From Marchantia polymorpha subsp. ruderalis (Eukaryota > Streptophyta > Marchantiopsida > Marchantiales > Marchantiaceae), in assembly GCA_037833965.1 (NCBI GenBank), contig AP031351.1, forward strand, positions 7,514,501 to 7,578,500: a DNA stretch of 64,000 nt, written 5' to 3'. Shown piece by piece: positions 32,101 to 44,830 of this stretch. Each line of letters starts with the position of its first letter. Position 1 is the stretch's first letter. A program made the translations under genes and the position numbers. The notes under the pieces were generated by a model that did no database searches, was not told the origin of the DNA, and worked only from the letters and a program-made list of their open reading frames with translations.

Positions 32101-32420
32101 TGTTCTTGTAGATATAGCTAGATTGAGTCAAATCATTCATATATATATATATATAAAAGATATTTGTGTTTGCGTCTGATGTTAATCTAATTTTTTTTAT
32201 TGAATTATATATATAATATTAAATTTTGAACATTTAAAAACTTTAATTTTCAAAGCTTTAAATTGAATTGGAATTTTCTAAAAATATAATTCAATAAAAA
32301 TTTCAACATAATCATGATTTTTTTCAAAAATTCAAATTTCAAAAATTTCAAAAATTCAGTATTTAGTTAAGAAAATGAAATAAACTTGACATGGAACTTT
32401 TAACCTAAGATCGTAACAAC
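29171..32420. other. AT-rich DNA without recognisable genes
   Basis: No coding region seen. The 29.37-29.62 kb part resembles 59.40-59.64 kb (TAGCTAATTATGACTAA versus TAGCTAGTTATGACTAA), so it is probably part of a dispersed repeat. A short (AT)n run is near 32.14 kb. Confidence 0.5.
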
Positions 32421-32787
32421 TAGGGCCCGACTAGGGCCACACCCGCTTTTGCAACGGCCACACCCACTACGTACAAAAAACTAATTGCGCGTCAAAGCAC
32501 GCCTCCCCTCAAACCCAGCTGCTAAGCCGAGCTTGTCCGCGAGGCAGAGGAGAGCGTAGTCGATAGGCTTCAAGGGGCGCGGAGCCGCTGCGGCCGTCAC
32601 TGTCTCCCTCGTTGCTGCTGCTTGTACATCTTCTACCACTGCCGCCGGTACTGCCGTTTTATTGATCTATTTCGACTGCCATGCCTGCAGAAGTGCGCTT
32701 GGGTAGTAGCAAAAGCGGGCATGGGCATGGTAATTAGCGGGCCGGTGTGGCCGTAGCAAAAATGGATGTGGCCCTAGTCGGACCCTA
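32421..32787. mobile_element. GC-rich terminal-inverted-repeat element, 367 bp
   Basis: The left end starts TAGGGCCCGACTAGGGCCAC. The right end, read in reverse, starts TAGGGTCCGACTAGGGCCAC. Further inside, CTTTTGCAACGGCCACACC pairs with TTTTTGCTACGGCCACACC. The whole unit is GC-rich inside very AT-rich DNA. TAGGG ends suggest a non-autonomous hAT-like element. No clean 8-bp flanking duplication is visible (GTAACAAC left, CAAATTAT right), so it is old or rearranged. Confidence 0.7.
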
Positions 32788-35060
32788 CAAATTATTGTAT
32801 AATCCGCAATAAAAAAATTCCTTGCAATGAATTCTTTTAAAAAAAAGTATAGATAAACTTAGATTGAAAACATTATATAAATATTAGATAATATTTTATT
32901 TTACAAGATTAAATAAAAAATATGTTAAAAAAAATTTAAAATGTTTTTTTTATGTTTTTTTATAAATCAAAATAGGTAATATATATCATTAAAATAAATT
33001 CAAGGATTGAAAATGCATCAGTGTTTTAATTTTTCATATGATGATTAAAAAAATGAATAATAATCAAATAATATAAGAAAGTTTAGTTAATTTCAAACTT
33101 GAATGAGGATATATATGATTGTTGCACTTTGTGATCATTTGCAAGTTTAATCATTACTTAACACAATGTGAATACTTCAAATATGATTGATATAACTTCA
33201 AATTTTCAATATATTTGTAATAAAACAATATTTCATATATTTTTTAGGTTTTATATACACAAAAAATATAATTTGATATTAAAAAAAATATTATAGGAAA
33301 TATTCAAATTTTTGAATTTTACTGTAAAATGATATGAATGCAATTTATTCTTATAATCATGAATTCATGTGTCAAACATATTTTTTCAAATCTAGTTTTT
33401 GAATTGGTTTCAACAAAGCTATGTAAAATGATTTTTGAAACCTCACAAAAGATCACAAAAGATGCAGAAAAAATTGTAACATCACGATTAACAATTATGT
33501 AGAGGTAACTTTTAAGTTAAATTAAAATGTATTTGATTGGGTAAATTTATTGATTGATTCATTTATAAAAATTTTTAATCAAGCATTAAGATTTAAAAAA
33601 AACTTGAATGTGTATGAAATGAACAAAAAAAATATATAGTAAAATAGGTATTTCAATTGATGATTAGAAAAAAAATTCTAGGTATTTGCTATTTTTTTCA
33701 TATAAAATATTATCTTCCTTAAGATATTAAATAGCTGAAAATGTTTACACATTTAATGATCTATATATCTATTATTAGTAATAAAAATAAGGTGAAAAGG
33801 AAAAATATTAAAATGAATGTGAAATACGTAATGAAAATTTCATTTTTATATCCATGAAAGTTTTCATTTTGAAAATTACATTTATACATAAAATGCAATA
33901 TTATACTATAACATAATATTGGCAAATAAGAACAATATTTAATTTTAATATAAAAAAAATCATCTTTGTGCATACTTTGAATAAATCATGAATACTTTTT
34001 TTACAAAATTAAAACTTTATTCAAATTTATAATTTTATTTAAAAATTATGAAAAATTTAATAATGTAAAGTTGATAATTTCTAATTTACATATTACATTT
34101 AATTATGAATTAATTTTATTTAATCATAAATTTATTTATTTTTAATTTTAACGCAAACTAAAGTGTTTTTAATAGGAATTATAAATATTTTCAAATATAT
34201 TTTAAAAATATTAAATTTAATACCATGTGCAAAATTTCAAAAAAATATTCAAACACAAACAACACAATATGTTTGTAATTTAGATTTATAGTTATATTAT
34301 AAGTTTGTTAGAAAAATTTTATTTAAATGATTTTTGTGAACTTTTTTATATAAGTTAAATATAACTAGCTTCAATCATTAAGATTCAGCTAATCTAAATA
34401 AATTAAAGACTTAAGTTAATTACGCTAAATATTAAGCTTATTTAAGAAAATATTCACGTCATTATCTCTGATGCTATATATGAACAATCTCAATTTGATA
34501 GAATTTACTTCAACATATATATTATTCACATCTACCATGTGAAATCAAGTTAGTCAAATTAAATAGAGAACATGAAAATGTAAAATCTATTACGTCATGT
34601 TAATAATTAATATGCTAGTTATTAATTCATGTGCATGTTAGATAAAAATCAATTGTGCTAGTTAGTGTGTTAGTTGGAAGCAATACATGAGCAATCTATG
34701 TGTTCATTCTATAATATCATCAATCTATCAGGAGGGATTGAATAGTGAAAAAAATAACTTATCTTAGTGTATGTATTTGAAGTATCTATATAAGGAAGAT
34801 ATACTCTTCCTTATATGCATACAATCTTATATACAATCTTACAATCATTGTCATTCTATAAATATAATCGATTTTGAGTCACATAGTGTTGTAACAAAAA
34901 AAGTGTATGGAATTGATGATAACATCATCTTTTTAAAAAAAATCATTAGTCAATATAGCACTTACAATCTTGTTATATGTGTTATTTTGTCTATCTCAAT
35001 GAAACAAGACACGTGATTGTGTATAATAAGATGCTTGAAGTAAACAAAAAAAATAAAAAG
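32788..35060. other. AT-rich DNA, possible LTR-like segment near 34.8 kb
   Basis: No gene seen. Near 34,787-34,822 there is a hairpin whose arms read TATATAAGGAAGA and TCTTCCTTATATG. Such TATA-plus-hairpin layouts occur in plant LTRs, but no LTR borders could be set. Confidence 0.4.
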
Positions 35061-35069
35061 CTATAATCT

Positions 35070-35260
35070 TTTCATCCATCTTCTTTCTAGTTATTGAACA
35101 TCAATCATAATATCATGAATTGCATTGATGTGATTTTGAATTTTTGTGCAAAAATCTTTCATCTTGAAAATAATTAGCTTCAAAGAATCATACAACATGT
35201 TTTAAAACCATTTGCGATGAAATTGTTATTGAAGAGATTCAAACTAAAGAATACATCTGT
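35070..35260 (-). pseudogene. Ty1-copia gag fragment (UBN2-like)
   Basis: The minus strand, allowing frameshifts, contains LKLIIFKMKDFCTKIQNHIN, similar in pattern to the copia gag block L-x2-LKMKEG-x-S-(I/V)-x-x-HI-x-x-F. A related fragment occurs on the minus strand near 59.2 kb. It lies left of, and outside, the LTR-bounded copia element. Confidence 0.45.
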
Positions 35261-35985
35261 CATATTCATCCATTTGGTTTAAGCAAATTGATGAATATGA
35301 TCAAAGATTGCAAATAAATGCTAACAATACTTGTTCATGGAGTTTTTTTCAATGAACGTTGTTGTTGGCCGATTTTGGCCTCAACATATTTTTGAGATCC
35401 ATGTTCTTCAACTTGCCTTTCACATCAATCTCTCAAAGCAGGTTATCACCACATTCGTCATATTTGACTAAGTTGTACTATGATTTACTTGAGTAAAATG
35501 ATTGTCATCTTGTTAGGATGAAGTTGTTTAGTTATAGCATGTGACATTTGAGTGAAAAGTACTTCTTTCTCATCCATTTGCTCACTACATGTACCAGATT
35601 TTCACTTCAAGAATATTTTGTCAAAAAATTATTTGAATGATCGAGGGTCATCCGTCTACAATCTTGCATTCAACCCATTCTAATTCAACAACAGTTTGTA
35701 CAATTGTTTGTTGTTTGTGTGAAATAATAGTAGAGTTAGTCAAAAAATTGATCATGGATAACTTAGAAATAAATAAGTGTATTTCATTATAATTAAGTTC
35801 ATCTAATTATGGTTAAGTTTAGTTAGTATGTCCATTGTTGATGAAATAATTAGCAAACTTCTAGAAGATTTAAATGAGCATAATTATTTTGTCTTTAATC
35901 AAAGTCTAAATTTCAAGAAGTGAAGACTTTGACTATATGTTAGTTTTGATTGGTTATGGAAACTTCATTGGTTAGACCAAGCCTT
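35261..35985. other. AT-rich DNA left of the copia element
   Basis: Nothing clearly recognisable. Text around 35.76-35.98 kb loosely resembles the dispersed repeat seen near 29.4 and 59.4 kb, including TTAGACCAAG. Confidence 0.35.
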
Positions 35986-35990
35986 AAGTT

Positions 35991-36300
35991 TGTTAGATTT
36001 TAGCTCTATGCTTCATACAAACTCATACATACAATACTCCACAAGAATCACACATGTTTATACGTGGTTCATCTCCACATGAGGCTATCTTCACGGCCAA
36101 AATAAAAAACTTCACAAAAGTTAGAATATACATTAGGCCTTCATAGCCAAGCTTTCCACTATCTCTCCATTGTGATGTACATGTGAGACTCAAACAAAAA
36201 CATACTTATACTCAAATTAAGTATCCCAAACTTTGACTAGAGTACAAACCTGACTAGTGTTAGACTAACTATGTTTCACAAGATGCGGATTAACCTTACA
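35991..36300 (-). repeat. 3' LTR of the copia element
   Basis: 310 bp, pairing end to end with the copy at 38,935-39,244. Shared blocks include CATACATACAATACTCCA and GCCAAGCT(T/C)TCCACTATCT. On the minus strand it begins TGTAAGG and ends CTAACA. It is adjacent to the polypurine tract on its right. Confidence 0.85.
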
Positions 36301-36559
36301 CACTTCACCTTAATTCAAATTTTGGAAAAGAATGTTTTTAAGATCCATATATAATTTTAGCGGAAATTTTTAAAAAGTAAAACTAAATCATAGCCTTTTC
36401 CCTATGAACAAGGGTTAACTATAACTAAGCTGTAGCTGACAACATGTCAGAGAAAAACTACATACACAGAAACTATTATATGTAATTTAATTCAATGTTT
36501 TAAAATTTGCAAAGTTGCATAGTGTTTTGAAAACTTATCAGAAGAAATCACCTTGGATT

Positions 36560-36960
36560 AACCATTAATCGGATTAAGCTCAACATCAATTTTGATGAGT
36601 TTAAACACGTTCTCAGACAGCTGACACACTTTATCAGACCTGCCTAATGTGAATGTGATTCATTCTACTATACATCATCTGAAACTCAACAAGGTGAAAT
36701 GCATTTTGACTTTCATAATGAAGATTGACATCTTGGTGAGACAATTCCACCTCAGTATTAAACTTGTTCAAGCAAATTGTTCCTTCATTGCCTTTGCTGC
36801 TACTACAACGTATTCAGCTTCCGTGTATGACAAAGACATGCACTTTTGAAGAATAAATATCTAACTAATGCAGCCATCTATAAGAGTGAAAATATACCTA
36901 GTCGTTGATTTTCTCTTGTTCCATAATTAACATCCATAGCAGTATTCCATAGCTTCAGCT
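36560..36960 (-). pseudogene. Copia RNase H remnant joined to integrase
   Basis: One frame reads NKRKSTTRYIFTLIDG and then SLSYTEAEYVVVAAKAMKEQ, the copia RNase H text around 'LDKRKSTTGY' and 'STTEAEY'. It has in-frame stops. It follows the integrase end within a few codons, so the intervening reverse transcriptase has been lost by deletion. Confidence 0.82.
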
Positions 36961-36989
36961 CAAAACGTATGAGTTTAATCAACAAGACT

Positions 36990-37290
36990 GAACATACTTT
37001 GAAAGCATTCCAATAGTGTGCGATTGAGTCTTTCAAACACATCACTTTGCTCTAAAATGTACGGTGTGATGAGATGGCAAGTGATTCCATCTCTTTTGCA
37101 ATATAACTAAAAATTTGTTAAGTTTTACTCGTGATGTTATCTATGCGCAAGTATGCCACCTTCTTTCCAGCCTGGATCTTCTTGTTTTTGAAAATTTCAA
37201 AGATTTCATATTTATGTTGCATGAAATAAATTCACACAAATCTTGAATAGTCATCCACAAAGGTTAAGTAGTATATATTTCAAGATTGTG
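36990..37290 (-). pseudogene. Copia integrase core remnant
   Basis: The minus strand reads YYLTFVDDYSRFVWIYFMQH, the conserved integrase core entry. KYEIFEIFKN and a degraded 'LRTDNGGEF' region (YLRIDN) follow. Stops and frameshifts come after that. It ends near AEAM, where copia integrase normally continues towards reverse transcriptase. Confidence 0.85.
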
Positions 37291-37312
37291 AGAAGGAGAG
37301 TAGGAGAATGTT

Positions 37313-37495
37313 TCACACATCAAAATGAATATAATCAAGAATGTATTGTGAGCTATGAACTCCATCGTCGAATGCAAATCTTGCTAGTTTGTCAAATACA
37401 CAATATTCACAAAATTTGAGCTTGCATTGTTTCATACCGAATAATAGAGTCTCTTTGTGTAAAATGATCAAACTCTTTTCACTCATGTGAATCAA
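37313..37495 (-). pseudogene. Copia pre-integrase (gag_pre-integrs) block
   Basis: HMSEKSLIILHKETLLFG, then CEYCVFDKLAR and YILDYIHFDV, match the copia block H-(L/M)-SE-x-G-(L/M) to C-x2-C-x-x-(G/D)K to LDYIHSDV. This includes the HHCC-type zinc residues before integrase. Clear and well conserved. Confidence 0.85.
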
Positions 37496-37942
37496 TCAGT
37501 TGTGTCACAAACGAGAAATCTTATTTATACTAGTAGTATCATATAACTCTCCAAAGATCATTGTAACCTTTAAGATCTGCAGATTTTTCAGACTTGAGCT
37601 CCTCATGAGAATATGAGTACCATCCATCACACTCATAATTCCACTATTGATGCTTCATTTGAATCGTTTCAAGTTCAATTTTTTAATTGAATTAAGTTCT
37701 TACATATACTAGAGATATACCGTACATTGATTAAGGTATGAATCATCCCATCAAACATTTGAATCTTCACAGATTCAATGACAAAAATTGTGCTAGACTG
37801 ATCATCTTCCACAAAAACTATATAGGTGACGGAAAGTACAAACTAAAAATCTCTTTATTGTGAAAAATGTGATAAGAGCAATCTGAATCCAACATCCCTT
37901 CATTCTTTTCAACATGGACGGAAGAATAATCAAAATTCTTAG

Positions 37943-38257
37943 TTACAGCCACGTTTTCCGAGCGTTCATCGGTTGCCTTACTGCAACAATCTTTACAGAA
38001 GTGACCAGACTTGTCACATTTTTAAAACTTGATTTTCTTAAAATCTCTAGACTTAAACTTGTATCTAGATTTGATCTTGATCTTTCCATTTCCTTTAATA
38101 AAAAATTGATTTCCAAGAAGAATCTTTGGCATGAAAAATTAATGACTGAAGGATTTTCAGCAAAATAAATTTCTTTGTCAACTACAATATGTATCACCCA
38201 GCAAAATTTGAAATCTAACAAAATCCGTTTGACTTTAAGTTTTTTATTCCATGGCAA
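37943..38257 (-). pseudogene. Copia gag remnant with zinc knuckle
   Basis: One reading frame near 37,980-38,035 gives KCDKSGHFCKDC, the GH and final cysteines of a CCHC knuckle. The position of the first cysteine is phenylalanine followed by a stop. Upstream sequence is open in a neighbouring frame for about 100 codons but is not clearly gag. Lies between the primer-binding site and the integrase, as expected. Confidence 0.6.
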
Positions 38258-38918
38258 TAATCAACTATATGAAAAAACGACTTTACAAAAAATCTTTTCA
38301 TAGTTTTTTACAATATCAACATGACGACATGTGTACTTTTCTGAGTACAAATCGCGTATGTATCAACCGTACTTCCTTAGTAAAAGAAAAAGTTGAAAAA
38401 TATAATCTTTAAACTTTAACTAATTTTAACCAATAAGATCTACTTCAAATTTATTTTTGCTATCAACCGATAGCGATGTATACAAATCTCTTAACATGAA
38501 CCAAACTCTAATTTTTCCTACACTCTAGGTCGCGTTGTTTTTAAAGAGAACACAATGTGAGACAACAAAGGCAACTTGCGTTTTGTAGATTTAGGGATTT
38601 GAATAGTGATACTAGAGTGACAACACCAACAATCACTTTGATGCAAAACATGTTTCTCCTTACCGCTTGAAATATAGTTCAACAAATGCAAGCAACAAAC
38701 TTGTTGCACAACCGATGGAAACAATCAACAAAAAAAAGTTTCTTATCAAAAAACAAATATCCAGCTCTCCAAGTAATCATAGCTCTGAAATTCAAACAAT
38801 TTCAAATATCACCTTGATGATACAAACTTCAATTTGGTTCGCTCTAGCTGTTCTTCACGTTAAGAAGATGATACAACTAGTCAGCAATTGTATGATGAGA
38901 TGTCACAACAAAAATACT

Positions 38919-38932
38919 GAGCTGTTATACCA
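38919..38932 (-). other. Primer-binding site of the copia element
   Basis: The minus strand reads TGGTATAACAGCTC directly inside the 5' LTR. This resembles the plant copia primer site TGGTATCAGAGC, complementary to the initiator methionine tRNA 3' end, with a few changes. Confidence 0.7.
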
Positions 38933-38934
38933 AT

Positions 38935-39244
38935 TGTTAAATCTTGACTCTGTTCTTCAGACAAACCCATACATACAATACTCCATAAAAATCACACTTT
39001 AATATACGTAGTTCAACTCCACATGAAATTACTTTCATGGCCGATATAATTAGCTTTACTAAAGCTAGAATGTACATCAAGCCTCCATAGCCAAGCTCTC
39101 CACTATCTTTCCACTGCGGTGTACGTGTGAAACTGAAACAAAAACGTGTTTATTCTTGGATTCAGTATCCTAGACTCTGATTAGAGGCCAAACCTAACTA
39201 GAGTTAAATAAACTATGGTTAACAAGATGCATGTTAACCTTACA
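38935..39244 (-). repeat. 5' LTR of the copia element
   Basis: 310 bp, same length as the left LTR and related along its whole length. On the minus strand it starts TGTAAGGTTAAC and ends TTTAACA. Two bases separate it from the primer-binding site. Confidence 0.85.
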
Positions 39245-39249
39245 AAGTT

Positions 39250-40640
39250 GACATAGTGACAAGTGGAGCTTTTAGAACTTAGAAAGTCTCAAAAGACATG
39301 TTGTCATCTCAACCTAAGTATAGAACTGAACTAGAATGCTTAATTATATCATTGACATATTGCCATGTATTGATACCTTCTCAAACTTATCATGATTTAT
39401 GCTCGTAAAAGTAAATCAAGATGTATTTACTATTTATTATTTCTATAATTTCTCAAATAATATATATGAAGATGTAGAGAAAAAACTCTCAAGCAAGTAT
39501 TGAAATCTCATTGTGTCGGGACTTGCTTCATCATTTTAAATTTGAGTTACACTATATCTTTTAGAGTATTGATGAGTGTTTTCAATTGAATGATGAATGA
39601 AGAGTTTGTTTGTAAGGATGTTTGGAACACAGTTAAGTTAAGATTATTATCTTTTGAAATCATGATGAGCTTCCACAAAGCCATCTAAGATAAACTTTAG
39701 TGAAAGTTAGCTGGAAGTTAAAAATCATACGTGCGTGTTTTATTTGTCTTGTCTAGCCTAGCCTTGCCTTGCACACGTGAACTTTTTAAATAGAAAGTAC
39801 TAAAAATTGAATAGAAACCCACCTTGATCATGAGGATGTGGCCAATTTACATCCAAAGCCCAGACGTGTGTGCCAAACTTCTAATTTGCAACACATGCGC
39901 TTGTTACTAGTTGTTGCTTTGTGGAAAGATTGGTGGTTTTTTTTTATCTTCGCGTAGCTACAAACATCAAAAGAAATCTTTAGCTTAAATCGGTCACTTG
40001 TTGCCGTAGGAAAATCACAAAGCTTTGTCAAGAGCAAAAGCAAACAAAATTCTAATTGTAGAGATGTAAGCAACTTTTGGACATATAAGGCAACTTCCGT
40101 AGGTGGCAACAAAAGGAGCAGAAGTATAAAACGGTGGTGAGACAAAGAATCACGAAGCAAAATTGATCCAACTAGATCAGAGGGACATCTTTAACATCTT
40201 GTCGTTCACTTCCTGCCACTCACTTATTAGACAAAAAGATTGCCTACAAAGAAAATTCAAAAAATTTCATTGTTGATGGATCTTAATTCTCCAATCTAGT
40301 TGCCGCCACCTTCAGCCAAGGCAAGATGTCTTTTTAGCATTGCAGTTGTTGCATGAACATGCAATAGCAATTGCTTGAAACCCAAGAGAATGATGTCACC
40401 AAGTAGAGATAGATTCCACAATCGATATGTCAATCATGAAGCAATTTCAAAAGAAACCGCGTTGCATTTCTTTAATCGAGATTAGGAGTCATTAGAAGCT
40501 CACAAAACTAACATGAATAATCTTAGCACAATCTTTGACTCGCGAACATGTAGACATCAATTCTACTTGTCAATCAATTTCCGTCCCAGATAAACAGTCA
40601 CGCAGTCTTACAAACAACATTTGCATGTGATTTTGCTCTT
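39250..40640. other. AT-rich DNA between two copia-type elements
   Basis: No gene recognised. The right half may be the decayed interior of the element whose primer-binding site is at 40,681. Confidence 0.35.
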
Positions 40641-41050
40641 CACAGTCCAATCAAAAGTTGTAAGGACTAACAATTTGTCTGTTTTGATACCAATTGTTAT
40701 GAAAATTCACGCAAAAAAGAATGCAAATGTGAAATAATGCACATGTTTGTCCTTTTGACTACATCCACAAGAACACATAAATAATTATATAGCACGACAA
40801 GCAGATTTGTCGGGCTAAATAATACAGAAGAGACACAATCAGTTTGGCTGCCAACATAGATTAACTGTCTTGTTCAATGAATTCACCGTGAATGACGATG
40901 TGTTATCAACACAACTTTTTGACCTGAAATAATTCTAACAAATAATATAGAATTGAAATATTTGTTCAAATATATTCAACTTGAATAAATAATTCTTAGA
41001 GCTTTGTCTAACAATAAGCCTTGTATCTAAGTAGATCAAAAGAGAAGTAA
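40200..41050 (-). mobile_element. Possible second copia-type relic (primer site and LTR edge)
   Basis: At 40,681-40,692 the minus strand reads TGGTATCAAAAC. It is preceded after a 2-base spacer by an end ...ATAACA, the same arrangement as in the copia element at 38.9 kb. Sequence inward yields only short gag-like pieces with stops. No second LTR copy was found, so the borders are guesses. Confidence 0.35.
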
Positions 41051-44000
41051 AACATCTTTCTTTACTTCATATTTGGAGTAAGACATTTGCTCTAAGACTA
41101 GAGTATGAGCTGATGTGCCCAATGTTGTAGTTTCATTTATGAAAATGTAACTATTAATTTCTCAATTGAGGTTTTACTTGATATCAACATATCTTAAGAT
41201 TTTTTAGTAGTATACTTGAAACTAAACTGAAATTAACTACAATCAAAACTCATTTGTGTAACCGTGTTATAATTTGCTTCAACGAATACTGGGAAGTAGC
41301 ACATGTTATTCAATGCCATAAGTTACTTGGCACTATAATTCTTTGCGCGTGTTCGGGATTACTTGGTTTTAAATGCTTCAACATAAACCAAACGCTTCAA
41401 TTATCAATGCAAGAGAACTAGAAAGAAATCACAAATTTGTTTGACTTTGGTGAGCCTTCGACTTCAGTATATTTTTCTCTTATATGATCAATGCGAGATT
41501 CCATATAGTTGACAGTAACATTACCACCCATGTAAGCAAACAAAGTAGGTTGTTGAGGTATCTTTGATAGGATTTGGCTGCACTCACAACCCGGTGATAA
41601 AGTGTGGTGGTGAATCAATAGAACCTCTTATATCATCTAAATCTTACATTGACCAACACCAATTGAGAATAAAATATTCGGAAGAGATGAGATGTTTATA
41701 GCAGGTCAATTTCCTTTAATTTACGAGAATGAAACCCTATGGACTTCACATGCCATACTATTAGCATTTACTGTACCCATAATGAAATTTTTTTTCCGGC
41801 ACTCATAATAACTCTCAAGAATTGGTTGTACTCATCTATGCATTTATCTACGCGGCATACTTATTGGAATTGGAATTTATCCACGGCCCTTACCATTGCC
41901 TTTAATGGCAGTCTAGTATGTTAGTCAAAGAGATCTCAACGTGACACGCAACTGACGCTGGCTCTGACTACAGGTCGTACTGATGTGCATGAAGATCCTA
42001 ACAAGGTCAACACGAATCTTTCTTTTCGAAATCATCGTACCTCAAATAGGCACGAGAATCAAAAGCTTTTTCGAGAGGAGCGTCACCGTACGTCACACGG
42101 CAGAAGAAGACATGTGGATAAATATCTGTTTTGATCCTGCTTTATATTAGCTGAGAGAGTCTCGCAGAGGTACGACCCGAGATTACTGGCATGAACGTTT
42201 GGTATGAACTGCTTGGACTAGATTTCTAGGTTTGTATTGTAAGAGCGCCATGGGACTCGATTTGTTTTCCTGCATGCGATAGTTGTGACCCACACGGAAA
42301 GATGGGCGGTGCCTTGTGGAACATGAGAAAGTAAAGTTGATTCATACACGTTAGAATGTGAGGCTGAAAGAGCCAAACAACTGGCGCGTTTGTTAAATAA
42401 GTGTCTTAGAGAGAATTTTACACGTGGTCATGGGGAGGTTTTATATATTGACATGTAGAATAACGTGTTACTTACCACGAGAGGTGATAAGCGAAATTTG
42501 GGACGTAATGGTGGAAATATTATTATTATTTTGATAGAGCTCGTACAGTTTTCAATCACCTTACTTTTTTTTACCAAGTTGAAGGGATCGTTGACAAGAC
42601 GTGGATGAATTCATGATATATCTATCATAAGCGATCCAAAAATTAATTCTTTTGCATGAAATCGGAATAAATTCATAACTCACTAAATTTGTAGAATAAT
42701 ATCAAATGAAAGAACTGGTTTTTATGTTATTATCATTCATAGTCATAAAATATATTGATTATTTTAATAAATTTTACATTTAAAAAATATTTTGAAAAGT
42801 TAACTGACATTTATTTCTATTTTTCCATCAGTTTTGAAAGTATAAGTTTTTGGCATAATCAGAATGAAACATGAATTATTTTGAGATCAGCTTTTTTCAT
42901 GTATTTCATATAAAAAATATGTCAATCTAGAAAGATTTTTTTATAAAGTACAAAATAAATACATAATTTCCACTATTTGAAAATCATGCATTCAAAATCT
43001 ACAAATCCATTTTTTTGGAGTATGCTGATAACAAGTGTGGTGTATATTATATGATTCGATCATGCATTAGCGCTTTTAGACTCTCACAAATCACTAACAC
43101 CTCAAGGAAAGTGTGCTTCAGCTTTTACATACTTCAATTTTTTATTGTTCACGTCTAAGTCTCAAACCAAACAACATTAAAAAGTCCTCATTTTAACTCG
43201 GTGCCAATTTGGAGGACAGAAAATAGGTACACATGATGCCATTAGATATGTGATACTTAAGAAGTACGTGACGTTGGACACTTCACATTTGAAATTATAT
43301 TGGTTAGTGTTGCAATTGAGTATATGATGGATTCAACTTTTGTTTGGAAACACCACATTGTAGATGTTCTATGAAGTAAATAGTTGTGATTATCAAAATG
43401 ACATATGCCAAAGTTTATGAAAGAATGACCACTTATTTTGACTGCAGCAACCCATGCTTCCAAGTAAAATTTTATAAGGAGAGATCAGTTATCCCTTATA
43501 TGTAGAAAATTTTAACATGTTCGTGAGAGTGTCTATTATGCAAGATTTATCACTTTCTTTAGCGGATTGTGAAATAAGTAAAACTTATTTCACAAATTGT
43601 GTAGAGTTTTTTCTAGCGTATTGTGTGATTCATATTTTTACAGCAAATTTCATTGTGCTACAAATATCACACGCTACCGTTATACATAATAGAATATTGA
43701 TTTTGGAAGATGTATCATTTGAGGCTTATATTGAAAGTAGATCATTTGATCTTAATAGTCAATTATTTGAAATGTTGTAAAAATTATATTTCATAATATT
43801 ACTAACTGGTTCTAGTTCTAGTTTTTTTGAATGTTTTGAGCGTAATTTGGATTGATGTGGTATTTTTTAGTATGAAAATTTATTGTAAGATTTAACAATC
43901 TAATTTACAAATGAGTATGCTATCAATTTAATTATTTTTTGTTTATACACATCTATATTCATAAAAATGTTTTTTAACTGTACAACAGTATATGTATCAT

Positions 44001-44830
44001 CAATCACAAGTAGATTTTCAAAATCAGAAAAGGATATTGCAAGTAGAAAACGTATATAATATTAAAATCAAATTGATTCAGCTATTTAATCACTTTAAAA
44101 TCATAAGAATATAAAAAAACTACTAGATAAGTATAACAAACATGACTATATCTTATATTGTATACTATTAGCATAAATCAAAGTCTGAAAAATTTTGCTA
44201 GAGGTAATATGTTAAAATTATGTTTGTAGGAAAACAATTTTTTTTTTCGATTTTTTTAGTTTTTAGAGGATACAGAAAAAAAACTTTAAATTGAACTCAC
44301 ATTGCAAATATCTTCAGTTTACCTTTTCTGTATGCTTTTATATGAATTTTCCATTAAATATAACAAATCTATGATACTGTTCGTCTTTCAATCAAAATTT
44401 TATTAAAACTTTTTTCATACGATTGATAATACAAAAACCCGTTGTAATTTTTTTACATTATGTCAAATTAAATCAAATAGTTTGCTATTGTACAACACAA
44501 GTATTTTAATTTTTTTGACAAGTCTTTATTTAATGAGAAGAAAATTATTTCTTCTTTTTTATGTTACAAAATTCTTAGATTTCAATAAAAAACACTAATT
44601 TTTTTAAATTTTTACTTAAAAATATGAGAATTTTAATATTAAAGGCTTTTGAAATATTTTTGCAAATAACTAAAAATATCTAACTTGATTTGCATTAAAA
44701 AAATTCCAAAATTCTATCAATAGATCTCATCTCATTCATTTAATTTCATACTTTATTTAAGATCTCATACACAAAATTGTTTACGTTCAAGATTTGTTTA
44801 CATTATCTTTTTGTTACGTTGTAATTCACT
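41051..44830. other. Mostly AT-rich DNA without recognisable genes
   Basis: The stretch 41.9-42.5 kb is richer in G+C than its surroundings but has no convincing reading frame. The rest is AT-rich. No repeats with clear borders seen. Confidence 0.4.

Larger units (their letters stand above)
35991..39244 (-). mobile_element. Degenerate Ty1-copia retrotransposon with internal RT deletion
   Basis: The 3,254-bp element lies on the minus strand. Two 310-bp LTRs in direct orientation have TG...CA ends. The 5-bp target duplication AAGTT is present on both sides (35,986-35,990 and 39,245-39,249). A primer-binding site lies beside the right LTR, and an AAGGTGAAGTG purine tract ends at the left LTR. 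Going inward from the 5' LTR come a zinc-knuckle gag remnant, the pre-integrase block, the integrase core, then the RNase H end. The reverse transcriptase region is missing. Stops and frameshifts occur throughout, so it is dead. LTRs differ at roughly a quarter of positions by eye, so the insertion is old. Confidence 0.88.

Noticed and set aside
34771-35016. 81-codon + strand frame as a gene
   Set aside because: AT-driven open frame overlapping an LTR-like hairpin; no domain.
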